Below, in pieces: positions 1 through 9,159 of a stretch of 64,000 nt of DNA; the stretch's first letter is position 1; each line of letters opens with the position of its first letter. Location of the stretch: NCBI RefSeq assembly GCF_003205205.1, contig NZ_QJRL01000028.1, forward strand, positions 1 to 64,000, given 5' to 3'. The stretch comes from Pseudomonas sp. LB-090624 (lineage in GTDB: Bacteria > Pseudomonadota > Gammaproteobacteria > Pseudomonadales > Pseudomonadaceae). Made by a program: the position numbers and the translations under genes. The notes beneath the pieces are model-generated. The model made no database searches. It was not told the origin of the DNA and saw only the letters and a program-made list of their open reading frames with translations.

Positions 1-82
1 GGGTGGTGGTTCCGGCCCAAGGCGTTAGTGGTCTAGCGCCCTCAGGGGGTAGAATGCCGCTTTTGCCAGTCTGCGACCCGCC

Positions 83-1009
83 ATGACCTCGCCAATCGAC
101 ACCCTTGAGCAACACCTGCTCGCCGCCCTTGACCCCGCCCCACAGGAAACCCGCCGCGTGTTCCACGGTCGCGGCCGCTGCTGGCCGGGCCTGGAGCAGG
201 TCACCGTCGACTGGCTGCAAGGCGTCCTGTCGGTCGCCTTGTTCCGCGAGCCGCCCGAGGGCCAGCTGGCGGAACTCGAGGCCATGCTGCGCCGCCTGGC
301 CGAGCGCCCGCAGTGGACGGCTCAGGCTGTCATCATCCAGCACCGCTACCTGCCCGACAGCCCAGGCCAATGGCTGCTGGGCGAGCCATGCCAGCAACGC
401 GAGGTGGTCGAGGACGGCCTGACCTACCTGCTGGACCTTGGTGTGCGGCAGAACAATGGCCTGTTCCTCGACATGCGATACGGCCGGCGCTGGGTGCGCG
501 AGCAGGCGGCCGGCAAGCGCGTACTGAACCTGTTCGCCTACACCTGTGGTTTCTCGGTCGCGGCCATTGCAGGCGGCGCCGAGCAGGTGGTTAACCTGGA
601 CATGGCCAAGTCGGCACTTTCGCGGGGCCGCGACAACCACCGCCTCAATGGCCATGATGCCTCGCGGGTGGCCTACCTTGGGCATGAGCTGTTCAAGTCA
701 TGGGGCAAGGTGCGCAAGTACGGGCCTTATGACCTGATTATCATCGACCCGCCGACCTTCCAGCGCGGCAGCTTTGTGCTGACCCAGGACTACGCGAAGA
801 TCCTGCGGCGCCTGCCGGAATTGCTGAGTGCGGATGGGACAGTGCTGGCGTGTGTCAACGACCCGGGGATCGGGCCGGAGTTTCTGATTGAAGGGATGGC
901 AGAGCAGGCGCCTGCGCTGGCGTTTGTCGAGCGGCTGGAGAACCCGCCGGAGTTTCCGGATGTGGACCCGGCGGGGGGGCTGAAGGCCTTGGTGTTCCGC
1001 CAGGGTTGA
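83..1009 (+). CDS. class I SAM-dependent methyltransferase (RlmI-like fold)
   Basis: 308 residues. The C-terminal half is a Rossmann-type methyltransferase of the COG1092/RlmI kind: motif I VLNLFAYTCGFSVAA at about 147-161, an acidic NLD at about 171-173 for the SAM ribose, and motif IV DPPTFQRGSF at about 222-231. DPPxF is typical of enzymes in the rRNA m5C/m2G group, so RNA is the likely substrate, but the target is not known. The N-terminal 100 residues are not a clear PUA domain, unlike true RlmI. The start ATG follows CGCC; no strong Shine-Dalgarno is seen. It is transcribed towards the convergent mechanosensitive channel gene. Family is secure, substrate is inference. Confidence 0.85.
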   Translation: MTSPIDTLEQHLLAALDPAPQETRRVFHGRGRCWPGLEQVTVDWLQGVLSVALFREPPEGQLAELEAMLRRLAERPQWTAQAVIIQHRYLPDSPGQWLLGEPCQQREVVEDGLTYLLDLGVRQNNGLFLDMRYGRRWVREQAAGKRVLNLFAYTCGFSVAAIAGGAEQVVNLDMAKSALSRGRDNHRLNGHDASRVAYLGHELFKSWGKVRKYGPYDLIIIDPPTFQRGSFVLTQDYAKILRRLPELLSADGTVLACVNDPGIGPEFLIEGMAEQAPALAFVERLENPPEFPDVDPAGGLKALVFRQG

Positions 1010-1059
1010 GGTTGCCCTTTGCGAGCGGGTTATCCGCGAACAGGCCAGTACAGGCGACA

Positions 1060-3084
1060 TCAAGCCCCGAGGGCCTGCACGGGCAATGGATACACTTGGG
1101 CAAAGCTGACATTGTCAGTCTGGTCCACCCGCTTCTTCAGCCGTTCGTTGAATGCCCGGCTGACCGCATATTGCCCGCCAGAAATGGTGCGGAACTGCGC
1201 AGTCAGCACAAACCCGTTCAAGTCCATGCGGTCCACCCCGAACACCTGTAGCGGCCCCTGGAGGTTGATGCGCAGCAGCGGATCGTCGCTGATCGACTTG
1301 CCCACCTCATGAATCAGCGCCAGGGACGCATCCACATCACTGTCGTAGGTGAACTGCACCGAGAAGAACGCATAGGCAAATTGCCGCGACTGGTTGGTAA
1401 CCGCCTTGATCTGGCCGAACGGCACCGAGTGCACGAAGCCTTTGCCATCGCGTAGGCGCAGGGTACGGATGGTCAGGCTTTCGACGGTGCCAGCGTGGCC
1501 GGAATCCAGCACCACCCAGTCGCCGATGGAAATGGTGTCCTCGATGAGGATGAACAGCCCGGTGATCACATCCTGCACCAGCTGCTGCGAGCCGAAGCCG
1601 ATGGCCAGGCCGATCACCCCGGCACCGGCCAACAGCGGCGCAACGTTGATGCCCAGGTTGGCCATGGTGGTGATGGTGCAGATGACGATCAGGATCACCT
1701 TGATCGCATTGCGCAGCATCGGCAGGATGGTCCGCACCCGGGTGCTTGGCTGGCGCGAGCTGCGGCGGCCGACGGCAGGCTTGAGCGCTTCCTGGATGGC
1801 GGTGTCGAGTACCACCCACAGCAGCCAGGTTACCAGCAGGATCAGGCCGATGCTCGACAGCGAGTTACTGATGGCCTGGCCCAGGCTGTTGCTGAGGGCG
1901 AAGTCGATCACCGAAAAACCCCAGATGCGCCCCAGCAGCTCGATGAACGCCACGGCCATGACAATGCGCAGCAGAGCGTGGGCGAGGCTGCGCAGCAGTT
2001 CCTTGTAGGGCCGCACACGCTGCGTCGGGTCACTTTCGCGGGGTGCCAGCAAGTGCTGCAGCAAGGTGCTGAGGAACACGGTCGAGACCAGCAGCACGGT
2101 GGTCAGCAAGGCTTTTTGCAAAGCCTTCTGGCTTTCTGCGCCGGCCCCCACCAGGTGAACCGCCGAGACCAGGATCATCAGCAGGATCGGCAGGTACCAC
2201 AGTGCCGAGAAGATCCGCAGGGTTTCCTGCACCGCCCGGTGCTGTACGCGGTCTTTGAGTGCGCGGTTGCGGATCAGGTGGGCCACCGGCCGGCGCAGGC
2301 GGATGACCAGGCTGGCGAAGATGAAGGTGGCGGTGAGGCCGGTGAGCACGGCAATGCTGGCCGTGATGTTGCCGCCCAGCTGGCGGGCGATCTGCGGGCT
2401 GGTCAGGGCGTCGCTCCAGGCGGCAAGAAAGCCGATCAGGAACAGCGGGTGCGGCGCCAGGCGCTTGATCACCCCAACCGCCGCGCGCTTGTGGCCGGCG
2501 TCGAACAGCGTGACCAGGCAGAGAATGATCGACGTGGAGAACAGGCCGCTGCTGGTGGCGTAGGCCAGGCTCAGCCCCAGTGCGCGGGCCACCGACGGCT
2601 CAAGGAAGCGGCTGATGTACAGCGTCAGTGGCAGGCTGGCCAGGGCTGGCAAGGTATAGGGCAGCAGGTACCCCAGCAGGCTGCTGGCGCGTTTGCGCTC
2701 ACGCAGCCAAAGGGTAACGGAGGTGCGCTTGGCGACCCAGCGGCCCAGGCACGTGAGCAGGCCGAAGCTGGCAGCCCAGATGAAGCTGAGCAGCAGGAAG
2801 TTGCCGGCCAGTTGCAGCGAGTCGCTGGCGGAGTGGCGATCGACCAGGCGTTCGACCTCTTTGGCAGCGCGGTCGGTGCGCAGGCGCCAGGCATCGACCA
2901 GGTGGGCGTCCAGGTCCAGTTCCTGCGCCGCGCTGTCCAAACCATCGGCCAAGGCGCCAAGCAGGCCGCCTTGCAGTACCGGTTCGGGGTCGGCGGGTGG
3001 TTGTTCGGTGGGGGCGGGGTCGGCAGCCAACAGGTGAGTGCTCAGCAGGCAGCCGAGCAGCAGGGTCGAGAGAAAGCGCAGCAC
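1060..3084 (-). CDS. MscS-family mechanosensitive ion channel
   Basis: 674 residues, much longer than the 286-residue MscS and closer to YbiO-type large members. A signal peptide (MLRFLSTLLLGCLLSTHLLA) leads a periplasmic stretch, followed by many transmembrane helices. The pore-lining helix and beta domain are clear in the C-terminal third: GVIGLAIGFGSQQLVQDVI, then IEDTISIGDWVVLDSGHAG. The protein should sit in the inner membrane and open under tension during hypo-osmotic shock. It is monocistronic, with the sulfate-binding protein gene upstream on the same strand 132 bp away. Gating and conductance class cannot be told from sequence. Confidence 0.92.
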   Translation of the reverse strand: MLRFLSTLLLGCLLSTHLLAADPAPTEQPPADPEPVLQGGLLGALADGLDSAAQELDLDAHLVDAWRLRTDRAAKEVERLVDRHSASDSLQLAGNFLLLSFIWAASFGLLTCLGRWVAKRTSVTLWLRERKRASSLLGYLLPYTLPALASLPLTLYISRFLEPSVARALGLSLAYATSSGLFSTSIILCLVTLFDAGHKRAAVGVIKRLAPHPLFLIGFLAAWSDALTSPQIARQLGGNITASIAVLTGLTATFIFASLVIRLRRPVAHLIRNRALKDRVQHRAVQETLRIFSALWYLPILLMILVSAVHLVGAGAESQKALQKALLTTVLLVSTVFLSTLLQHLLAPRESDPTQRVRPYKELLRSLAHALLRIVMAVAFIELLGRIWGFSVIDFALSNSLGQAISNSLSSIGLILLVTWLLWVVLDTAIQEALKPAVGRRSSRQPSTRVRTILPMLRNAIKVILIVICTITTMANLGINVAPLLAGAGVIGLAIGFGSQQLVQDVITGLFILIEDTISIGDWVVLDSGHAGTVESLTIRTLRLRDGKGFVHSVPFGQIKAVTNQSRQFAYAFFSVQFTYDSDVDASLALIHEVGKSISDDPLLRINLQGPLQVFGVDRMDLNGFVLTAQFRTISGGQYAVSRAFNERLKKRVDQTDNVSFAQVYPLPVQALGA

Positions 3085-3216
3085 TGGAGTACTCCTTGGG
3101 CCGGGGTGAGCGGGGCAGGGTTACTCAAGGAACTGAGGGCGCAAGGGTGGGGAAAGTTCGATCGGGTGTTGCAGGGGCCGGCTTTTTCTAGGGCAAGCCG
3201 GCCCTGTTCAGGTCAA

Positions 3217-4218
3217 TTACTGATTGTTGGTGTAGATCTGGTCAAACACGCCACCATCATTGAAGTGGGTCTTCTGCACGGTGCGCCAGTCACCAAAGGT
3301 TTTTTCCACCGACAGGAAGTCCACTTTCGGGAAACGGTCGGTGTATTTGGCCAGCACCGTGGCGTCACGCGGGCGCAGGTAGTTGTTGGCGGCGATCTCC
3401 TGGGCCTCTGGCGACCACAGGTACTTCAGGTATTCCTCGGCCACGGCCTGGGTGCCTTTCTTGGCCACGACCTTGTCAACCACGCTTACCGGCGGTTCGG
3501 CTTCGGCCGACACGCTCGGGTAGACCACTTCGAACTGGTCGCGGCCAAATTCGCGGGCGATCATTTCGGCTTCGTTCTCGAAGGTGACCAGCACGTCGCC
3601 GATCTGGTTGGTCATGAAGGTGGTGGTGGCGGCACGGCCACCGGTGTCCAGTACGGGCGCCTGCTTGAACAGCTTGCCGACGAAGTCCTTGGCTTTGGCT
3701 TCGTCACCGCCTTGCTTGAGCACATAACCCCAGGCCGACAGGTAGGTGTAGCGGCCGTTGCCCGAGGTCTTCGGGTTGGGCACGATCACTTGCACACCGT
3801 CCTTGAGCAGGTCGGGCCAGTCTTTCAGGGCTTTCGGGTTGCCCTTGCGCACGATGAACACAGTGGCCGAGGTGAACGGCGCGCTGTTGTTCGGCAGGCG
3901 GGTAACCCAGTTGTCGGGCACCAGCTTGCCGTTGTCGGCCAGGGCGTTGATGTCGGTGGCCATGTTCATGGTGATGACATCGGCCGGCAGGCCATCGATC
4001 ACCGCACGCGCCTGCTTGCTCGAGCCGCCGAAGGACATCTGCACGTTGACTTTCTCTTTGTGCTCGGCTTCCCAGTGCTTCTGGAAGGCCGGGTTGTAGT
4101 CCTTGTAGAAGTCGCGCATCACATCGTAGGAAACGTTGAGCAGGGTCGGGGCGGCCTGGGCGAGGTTGCCCAGGGCCAGGCCTGCGGCGAGCAGCGAGGC
4201 GGTGAAGAGTTTTTTCAC
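3217..4218 (-). CDS. sbp: periplasmic sulfate-binding protein
   Basis: 333 residues with a clean signal peptide (MKKLFTASLLAAGLALGNLA then QAAPTLL). The body matches the sulfate/thiosulfate ABC transporter binding protein family: LNVSYDVMRDFYKDYNPAF at the mature N-terminus, SFGGSSKQARAVIDGL, and NPKTSGNGRYTYLSAWGY. It would capture sulfate in the periplasm for CysTWA. Those membrane and ATPase subunits are not in this window, so this is a solitary binding protein. The start is GTG at 4218, preceded by AAGGAAG as ribosome binding site. A G+C-rich hairpin lies just downstream (about 3177-3208). Regulation by CysB is likely from the family but no site was identified. Confidence 0.93.
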   Translation of the reverse strand: MKKLFTASLLAAGLALGNLAQAAPTLLNVSYDVMRDFYKDYNPAFQKHWEAEHKEKVNVQMSFGGSSKQARAVIDGLPADVITMNMATDINALADNGKLVPDNWVTRLPNNSAPFTSATVFIVRKGNPKALKDWPDLLKDGVQVIVPNPKTSGNGRYTYLSAWGYVLKQGGDEAKAKDFVGKLFKQAPVLDTGGRAATTTFMTNQIGDVLVTFENEAEMIAREFGRDQFEVVYPSVSAEAEPPVSVVDKVVAKKGTQAVAEEYLKYLWSPEAQEIAANNYLRPRDATVLAKYTDRFPKVDFLSVEKTFGDWRTVQKTHFNDGGVFDQIYTNNQ

Positions 4219-4348
4219 GTTGCTTCCTTGTTCTTGAAGGGTGTTGGGGCAGATTGCCAGCGACTATAGCGGGTGGGTTCAGACGGGTTAAAGAACAAAA
4301 AATGCTTTGGTTATGCTTCTGCCCGTACCGACCTTTTCGCAGGCGCTA

Positions 4349-5170
4349 TTACGTTTTGGGAAACAACCCACTTCCGCAGCGAGAACAGAACGCCGCCCCA
4401 TGCTCGTGGGTCTTCTTGTGGCAGGTCGGGCAATTATGCTGCAACTGCTCCCCGCGCATGGCATTGGCCAGCTCTGCCGTGAAGATGCCGGTTGGCACGG
4501 CAATGATCGAGTAACCGGTAATCATCACCAGGGACGACAGCACCTGCCCAAGCGGGGTCTTCGGCACGATGTCGCCAAAGCCCACCGTGGTCAGGGTAAC
4601 GATGGCCCAGTAGATGCCTTTGGGGATGCTGGTAAACCCATGTTCCGGGCCTTCGATTACATACATCAGCGTGCCGAACACCGTTACCAGGGTCGATACG
4701 CTGACCAGGAACACGATGATCTTCTGCTTGCTGCCGCGCAGTGCCTCCATCAGGTAGTTGGCCTGCTTGAGGTAGGGGCTGAGCTTGAGTACACGGAAGA
4801 TCCGCAGCATCCGGATGACCCGGATGATGAGCAGGTACTGGGCGTCGCTGTAGTACAGCGCGAGGATCCCCGGCACGATCGCCAGTAAATCGACCAGGCC
4901 GTAGAAACTGAAGGCGTAGCGCAGCGGCTTGGGCGAGCAGTACAGGCGGGTGATGTATTCGGCCAGGAAGATCGCGGTAAAGCCCCACTCGATGCCGGCC
5001 AGCAGGCCGGCGTAGCCCTGGTGCACCTCATCGATGCTGTCGAGGATCACCGTGACCAGGCTGGCCAGGATGATCAGCAACAGGATCTTGTCGAAGCGGC
5101 GACCGGCTACGGTGTCGGTCTGGAAGACGATGACGAAGAGCCGCTCGCGCAGGCTCGCTGGGTTGTTCAT
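4349..5170 (-). CDS. voltage-gated-type potassium channel with C-terminal zinc ribbon
   Basis: About 273 residues from the ATG at 5170; a TTG 15 bp further upstream is a weaker start. Six transmembrane helices are visible, including an Arg-spaced S4-like helix (RVIRMLRIFRVLKL). The pore carries the K+ selectivity filter in TLTTVGFGDIVPKTPLG. This is the Kv/KvAP-like ion transporter family of the inner membrane. Oddly, the tail ends with a zinc-ribbon pattern, CPTCHKKTHEHG then CSRCG, which is not part of the usual channel core. Neighbours (sulfate-binding protein, urea transporter) give no operon context. Channel call is firm; the ligand or voltage dependence is not known. Confidence 0.92.
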   Translation of the reverse strand: MNNPASLRERLFVIVFQTDTVAGRRFDKILLLIILASLVTVILDSIDEVHQGYAGLLAGIEWGFTAIFLAEYITRLYCSPKPLRYAFSFYGLVDLLAIVPGILALYYSDAQYLLIIRVIRMLRIFRVLKLSPYLKQANYLMEALRGSKQKIIVFLVSVSTLVTVFGTLMYVIEGPEHGFTSIPKGIYWAIVTLTTVGFGDIVPKTPLGQVLSSLVMITGYSIIAVPTGIFTAELANAMRGEQLQHNCPTCHKKTHEHGAAFCSRCGSGLFPKT

Positions 5171-5215
5171 TGGCTCGTTCCACAAAAGCGATGGGCTGAG
5201 CCTAGGGGTTGCGTA

Positions 5216-6088
5216 TCAGCCGTGCAAGCGGCTGGCGTTGCGCTGCCTGGGTTGCGCCAGGTGACTGCCCAAGTGCATCAGCCAGCAGGCGGCAACGAAG
5301 GGGGCGGTCAGGCCAGGCACTGGCAGCAGCTTGAACAGCGGTTGCAACAGCAGGGCCAACGCTATCGCCAGCAGCGTCACCCAAGGTTTTTCACCTTGCC
5401 TGCTGAAGGCCAGTGCCGCCAGTGCGCCATTGAAGCCGTACAGGCCTAACCAGGCGGCTTGCGCCTGATCGGTGAGCAACGCCACGCCGCCACCAATGGC
5501 CGAGCCGATCACCGCCCACAGCGCCGCATAGGGGTTGGCGATGAACATGCCGACGATGATCAGCAACCCGGCCAAGGGCTGGTCGAGCAGGAAGATCTGG
5601 GCCACGCCCCGGGCCAACGCGTACAGCGGGTCAGCTTCGCCGAAGCCGCTGGGCGAGGGGCTGACGACTAGCAGTGTGCCCCAGCCCAGCAGCACGAATG
5701 GCGCGGTATAGGCGACCAGCAACTTGCCGCCGCGCTTGCGCCACTGGTGGGTGATGATACTGGACAGGCCGCCGGCGGCGATGATCAGGGGGGGCAATAT
5801 GACCGACCAGGGCAGCACGGCGCTGATCAGGATGCCGATCAGCACGCCATTGTAGCAATACAGCCCGGCCTGGCGGTCGGCACGGTCATAGCCGCGTGCC
5901 TGGGCGGTGAGCAAGCCGGCCAAGGCGCCAAGCAGCGCGCCGCCGACCAGGTTGGGCGCCGTCAGCAGGATGGCCAGCAGGCAGCACAGGCCGCACAGGG
6001 GGTTGCGCAGCAGCAGCACCTGGCTGAAGCCGTTGAGTAACGCCGTGGCCCAGTCGGGGCACGGGTTGACGAGATTTTTGGTGTACAT
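5216..6088 (-). CDS. urea transporter (UT family)
   Basis: About 290 residues from the ATG at 6088 (MYTKNLVNPCPDW). The protein is almost all hydrophobic and is built of two related halves, each with the UT-family hairpin signature: LYCYNGVLIGILISAVL in the first half and LYGFNGALAALAF in the second. These loops form the urea-selective pore in the family, giving a channel-like facilitator in the inner membrane. It lies just beyond the glyoxylate operon whose upstream pathway (AllA) releases urea, which fits a role in moving that urea. No urease genes are in the window. A REP inverted pair separates it from pyk. Confidence 0.88.
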   Translation of the reverse strand: MYTKNLVNPCPDWATALLNGFSQVLLLRNPLCGLCCLLAILLTAPNLVGGALLGALAGLLTAQARGYDRADRQAGLYCYNGVLIGILISAVLPWSVILPPLIIAAGGLSSIITHQWRKRGGKLLVAYTAPFVLLGWGTLLVVSPSPSGFGEADPLYALARGVAQIFLLDQPLAGLLIIVGMFIANPYAALWAVIGSAIGGGVALLTDQAQAAWLGLYGFNGALAALAFSRQGEKPWVTLLAIALALLLQPLFKLLPVPGLTAPFVAACWLMHLGSHLAQPRQRNASRLHG

Positions 6089-6192
6089 GGGGCAGTCAGT
6101 GAGGTTGATGGGGGAGCGGTGGGCCTCTTTGGGCCTCGGTTTTCCGCGGTCGGGTAGAGCGGTATTCGGGGAGGGCTTTGCCCTCCAATCGT

Positions 6193-6265
6193 GACACAAG
6201 GCCGCTCCCACAGGGATCGCATGCCCTTGTGCCAGCGTGGCCCTGTGGGAGCGGCCTTGTGTCGC
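6193..6265. repeat. REP inverted pair
   Basis: Two arms of a REP-type palindrome face each other: ACACAAGGCCGCTCCCACAG near 6195-6214 and its complement near 6242-6261. The pair sits between pyk and the urea transporter gene, both on the minus strand, and could form a stable mRNA hairpin. It belongs to the same repeat family as the copies at 13550, 55163 and 62420. Confidence 0.85.
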
Positions 6266-6294
6266 GAAAGGGGCGCAACGCGCCCCCGGCAATC

Positions 6295-7710
6295 TCAGAT
6301 CAAAGTCTCGATCCGCAGCGTGTTAGTCGTACCCGGCTTGCCGAAAGGCACGCCAGCGGTGATCAGCAGCGTGTCGCCGCGGCTGGCCATGCCTTGCGCC
6401 TGGGCAATCTCCAGGGCGGTGGAAACCACCTCGTCGACCTGACGCAGGCGGTCGTTCACCACCGAATGCACACCCCAAGCCACGCTCAGGCGGCGCGCGG
6501 TGTTCAGGTTCGGCGTCAGGTTGAGGATCGGTGCCCGTGGCCGTTCACGTGCCGCGCGCAGGGTCGAGGCACCCGACTCGCTGTAGTTGACCAGCACCGC
6601 CACCGGCAGGATGCCGCTGATGCGGCGGATGGCGCAGCTGATGGCGTCCGACACGGTGGCCTCGGCTTTTGGCCGGCCGACGTCGAGCTGGGCCTGGTAG
6701 TCCGGGCCGTTCTCAACCTGGCGGATGATCTTGCTCATCATCTGCACGGCTTCGAGCGGGTAGTCACCCGAGGCGGTTTCGGCCGACAGCATCACTGCAT
6801 CGGCACCTTCGGCCACGGCGTTGGCCACGTCGGTGACTTCGGCACGGGTTGGCGCTGGCGAGAAACGCATCGACTCGAGCATCTGCGTGGCCACCACCAC
6901 CGGTTTGCCCAGCTGGCGGCAGGTGCCGATGATGCGCTTCTGGATCTGCGGCACGCTCTCGGCCGGCACTTCCACGCCCAGGTCACCACGGGCCACCATG
7001 ATCGCGTCTGCCAGCTCGGCGATGGCTTGCAGTTGCTCGACGGCCGATGGCTTCTCGATCTTGGCCATCAGGTAGGCGCGGTCGCCAATCAGCTGGCGCG
7101 CTTCAACGATGTCTTCAGGGCGCTGGACGAACGACAGGGCGACCCAGTCCACGCCCAGCTCCAGGCCAAAGGCCAAGTCGCGGCGGTCTTTTTCGGTGAG
7201 CGGGGAGAGGTCGAGCACCGCTTGCGGCACGTTGACACCTTTGCGGTCGGACAGCTCGCCACCGTTCAGCACTTCGGTATCGATCGCGTCGTTGTGCTTG
7301 GCGGTCACCCGCAGGCGCAGCTTGCCGTCGTCCAGCAGCAGGTCCATGCCGGGTTCGAGGGCGGCGATGATTTCCGGGTGCGGCAGGTTGACCCGGCGAC
7401 TGTCGCCGGGGGTGTTGTCCAGATCCAGGCGCAGGGCCTGGCCGCGTTGCAGCTGCACCTTGCCTTCGGCAAAGCGGCCGACGCGCAGCTTCGGCCCCTG
7501 CAGGTCCATGAGGATGCCCAGCGGGTAGTTCAACTGCTGCTCGACTTCGCGGATCCACTGGTAGCGCAGGGCGTGGTCGGCGTGCTCGCCGTGGCTGAAG
7601 TTGAGGCGGAAGATGTTCACCCCCGCTTCGACCAGCTGGCGGATGTCGTCGATGCCTTTGATCGCAGGGCCGAGGGTGGCGAGGATCTTTACTTTTTTGT
7701 CAGGCGTCAT
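6295..7710 (-). CDS. pykF: pyruvate kinase
   Basis: 471 residues, the usual length. Signatures are all present: KILATLGPA at the N-terminus, FRLNFSHGEHADH, DLQGPKLRVG, the active-site segment MAKIEKPSAV, and MVARGDLGVEVP. It converts PEP and ADP to pyruvate and ATP in the cytosol. The ATG overlaps the ttuD stop codon (ATGA), so it is translationally linked as the last gene of the gcl-hyi-glxR-ttuD-pyk string. Glycerate kinase product (2-phosphoglycerate) reaches PEP through enolase, so the enzyme finishes glyoxylate assimilation. Pseudomonads commonly hold two paralogues; the gcl-linked one is usually called pykF. That naming is by context. Confidence 0.95.
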   Translation of the reverse strand: MTPDKKVKILATLGPAIKGIDDIRQLVEAGVNIFRLNFSHGEHADHALRYQWIREVEQQLNYPLGILMDLQGPKLRVGRFAEGKVQLQRGQALRLDLDNTPGDSRRVNLPHPEIIAALEPGMDLLLDDGKLRLRVTAKHNDAIDTEVLNGGELSDRKGVNVPQAVLDLSPLTEKDRRDLAFGLELGVDWVALSFVQRPEDIVEARQLIGDRAYLMAKIEKPSAVEQLQAIAELADAIMVARGDLGVEVPAESVPQIQKRIIGTCRQLGKPVVVATQMLESMRFSPAPTRAEVTDVANAVAEGADAVMLSAETASGDYPLEAVQMMSKIIRQVENGPDYQAQLDVGRPKAEATVSDAISCAIRRISGILPVAVLVNYSESGASTLRAARERPRAPILNLTPNLNTARRLSVAWGVHSVVNDRLRQVDEVVSTALEIAQAQGMASRGDTLLITAGVPFGKPGTTNTLRIETLI

Positions 7711-8981
7711 GATTGGGCAGTCTCGAGGATCAGGATGGCGCGGAAGTCGTTGACGTTGGTGCGGGTCGGCTCGGTGACGATCAGTGCATCCAGCGCGGCG
7801 AAGTAGCCATAGCCGTTGTTGTTGTCCAGCTCGTCGCTGGCCGACAGGCCCAGGGCTTCGGCGCGGGCGTAGCTGGCCGGGGTCATGAAGGCACCGGCGT
7901 TTTCTTCCGAGCCGTCGATGCCGTCGGTGTCACCGGCCAGGGCGTATACGCCTGGCAGGCCTTTGAGGCTTTCGGTGAGGCTGAGCAGGAATTCGGCGTT
8001 GCGCCCGCCGCGGCCGTTGCCGCGCACGGTCACGGTGGTTTCGCCGCCGGAGAGGATCACGCAGGGCGCCTTCAGCGGCTGGCCGTGCAGCACGATCTGC
8101 CGGGCGATGCCGGCGTGGACCTTGGCCACTTCGCGCGATTCGCCTTCCAGGTCACCGAGGATCAGCGGGCTGAAACCGGCTTGACGGGCTTTGACGGCGG
8201 CGGCTTCAAGCGACTGCTGGGGCTTGGCGATCAGCTGGAAGTGGCTGCGGGCCAAGGCCGGGTCATCGGCCTTGACGGTTTCCGAGGCGGGGTTGTTCAA
8301 CCAGTCGATGACCGCTTTGGGCGCTTCGATGTTGTAACGCTTGAGGATGGCCAGGGCATCGGCCGAGGTGCTCGGGTCGGCAACGGTGGGGCCGGAAGCG
8401 ATGACCGTGGCGAGGTCGCCCGGTACATCGGAAATGGCATAGGTGTAGACCGTGGCCGGCCAGCAGGCCTTGGCCAGTCGCCCGCCCTTGATCGCCGAGA
8501 GGTGCTTGCGCACGCAGTTCATCTCGCCGATGGTGGCGCCGGATTTCAGCAGTGCCTTGTTGATCTGCTGCTTGTCGGCCAGGGTCAGGCCTTCGGCAGG
8601 CAGGGCGAGCAGGGCCGAGCCACCGCCAGACAGCAGGAAGATGACGCGGTCTTCTTCGTTGAGGTTGCTGACCAGTTCCAGCACGCGCTTGGCCACAGCC
8701 AGGCCGGCAGCGTCGGGGACCGGGTGGGCCGCTTCGACCACCTCGATCTTCTGGCAGTTGGCGCCGTGGCCGTAACGGGTCACGACCAGGCCGGAGACTT
8801 CGCCCTGCCAGCTTTTCTCGACCACTTCGGCCATGGCAGCTGCGGCTTTGCCGGCGCCGATGACAATGACCCGGCCACCGCGGTCGGCGGGCAGGTAGGG
8901 TTCGAGGACTTGGCGGGGGTGGGCGGCGGCGATGGCTGTGTCGAACAGCTCGCGGAGAATTTTTTGCGGATCGACCGACAT
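7707..8981 (-). CDS. ttuD: glycerate 2-kinase / hydroxypyruvate reductase family (TtuD, MOFRL)
   Basis: 424 residues from the ATG at 8981 (MSVDPQKILREL), preceded by GGGAG. The N-terminal part carries VIGAGKAAAAMAE and LLSGGGSALLALP; the C-terminal MOFRL part carries GRGGRNAEFLLSL and DTDGIDGSEENAGAF. Members are annotated in pseudomonads as hydroxypyruvate reductase, but the family's biochemistry is that of a type II glycerate kinase making 2-phosphoglycerate. That role fits its place after GlxR, which makes D-glycerate, and before pyruvate kinase, with 4-bp overlap to pyk. The substrate is family knowledge plus context, not tested here. Confidence 0.9.
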   Translation of the reverse strand: MSVDPQKILRELFDTAIAAAHPRQVLEPYLPADRGGRVIVIGAGKAAAAMAEVVEKSWQGEVSGLVVTRYGHGANCQKIEVVEAAHPVPDAAGLAVAKRVLELVSNLNEEDRVIFLLSGGGSALLALPAEGLTLADKQQINKALLKSGATIGEMNCVRKHLSAIKGGRLAKACWPATVYTYAISDVPGDLATVIASGPTVADPSTSADALAILKRYNIEAPKAVIDWLNNPASETVKADDPALARSHFQLIAKPQQSLEAAAVKARQAGFSPLILGDLEGESREVAKVHAGIARQIVLHGQPLKAPCVILSGGETTVTVRGNGRGGRNAEFLLSLTESLKGLPGVYALAGDTDGIDGSEENAGAFMTPASYARAEALGLSASDELDNNNGYGYFAALDALIVTEPTRTNVNDFRAILILETAQS

Positions 8982-9011
8982 GGCAGGCTCCCAATTATTG
9001 TTGTTCTGCAA

Positions 9012-9060
9012 AACCAAAAACGCCCCTGGAACTGCCTCCGTGCAGGCTGAACCAGGGGCG
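9012..9060 (-). terminator. intrinsic terminator/attenuator between glxR and ttuD
   Basis: Arms CGCCCCTGG (9021-9029) and CCAGGGGCG (9052-9060) with an inner GCCT/AGGC step, followed on the minus strand by a run of five T. This is a full Rho-independent terminator shape placed inside the gcl operon, upstream of ttuD-pyk. Confidence 0.75.
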
Positions 9061-9159
9061 GGTGTTGCTCGGTGTCGCTGGCTGATCTGTGGTCGCAGGT
9101 CAGGCGGCGTGTGCTTCATCGCGACCGTAGCGCGCGCTGAAGCCGATAAGGCTTACACG

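Noticed and set aside
1495..4269. 924-codon open frame on the + strand antisense to the MscS channel and sulfate-binding genes
   Set aside because: Low-complexity, His/Gln/Gly-rich translation with no family pattern; it is the open complement frame common in high-GC DNA, and both minus-strand genes are clear.
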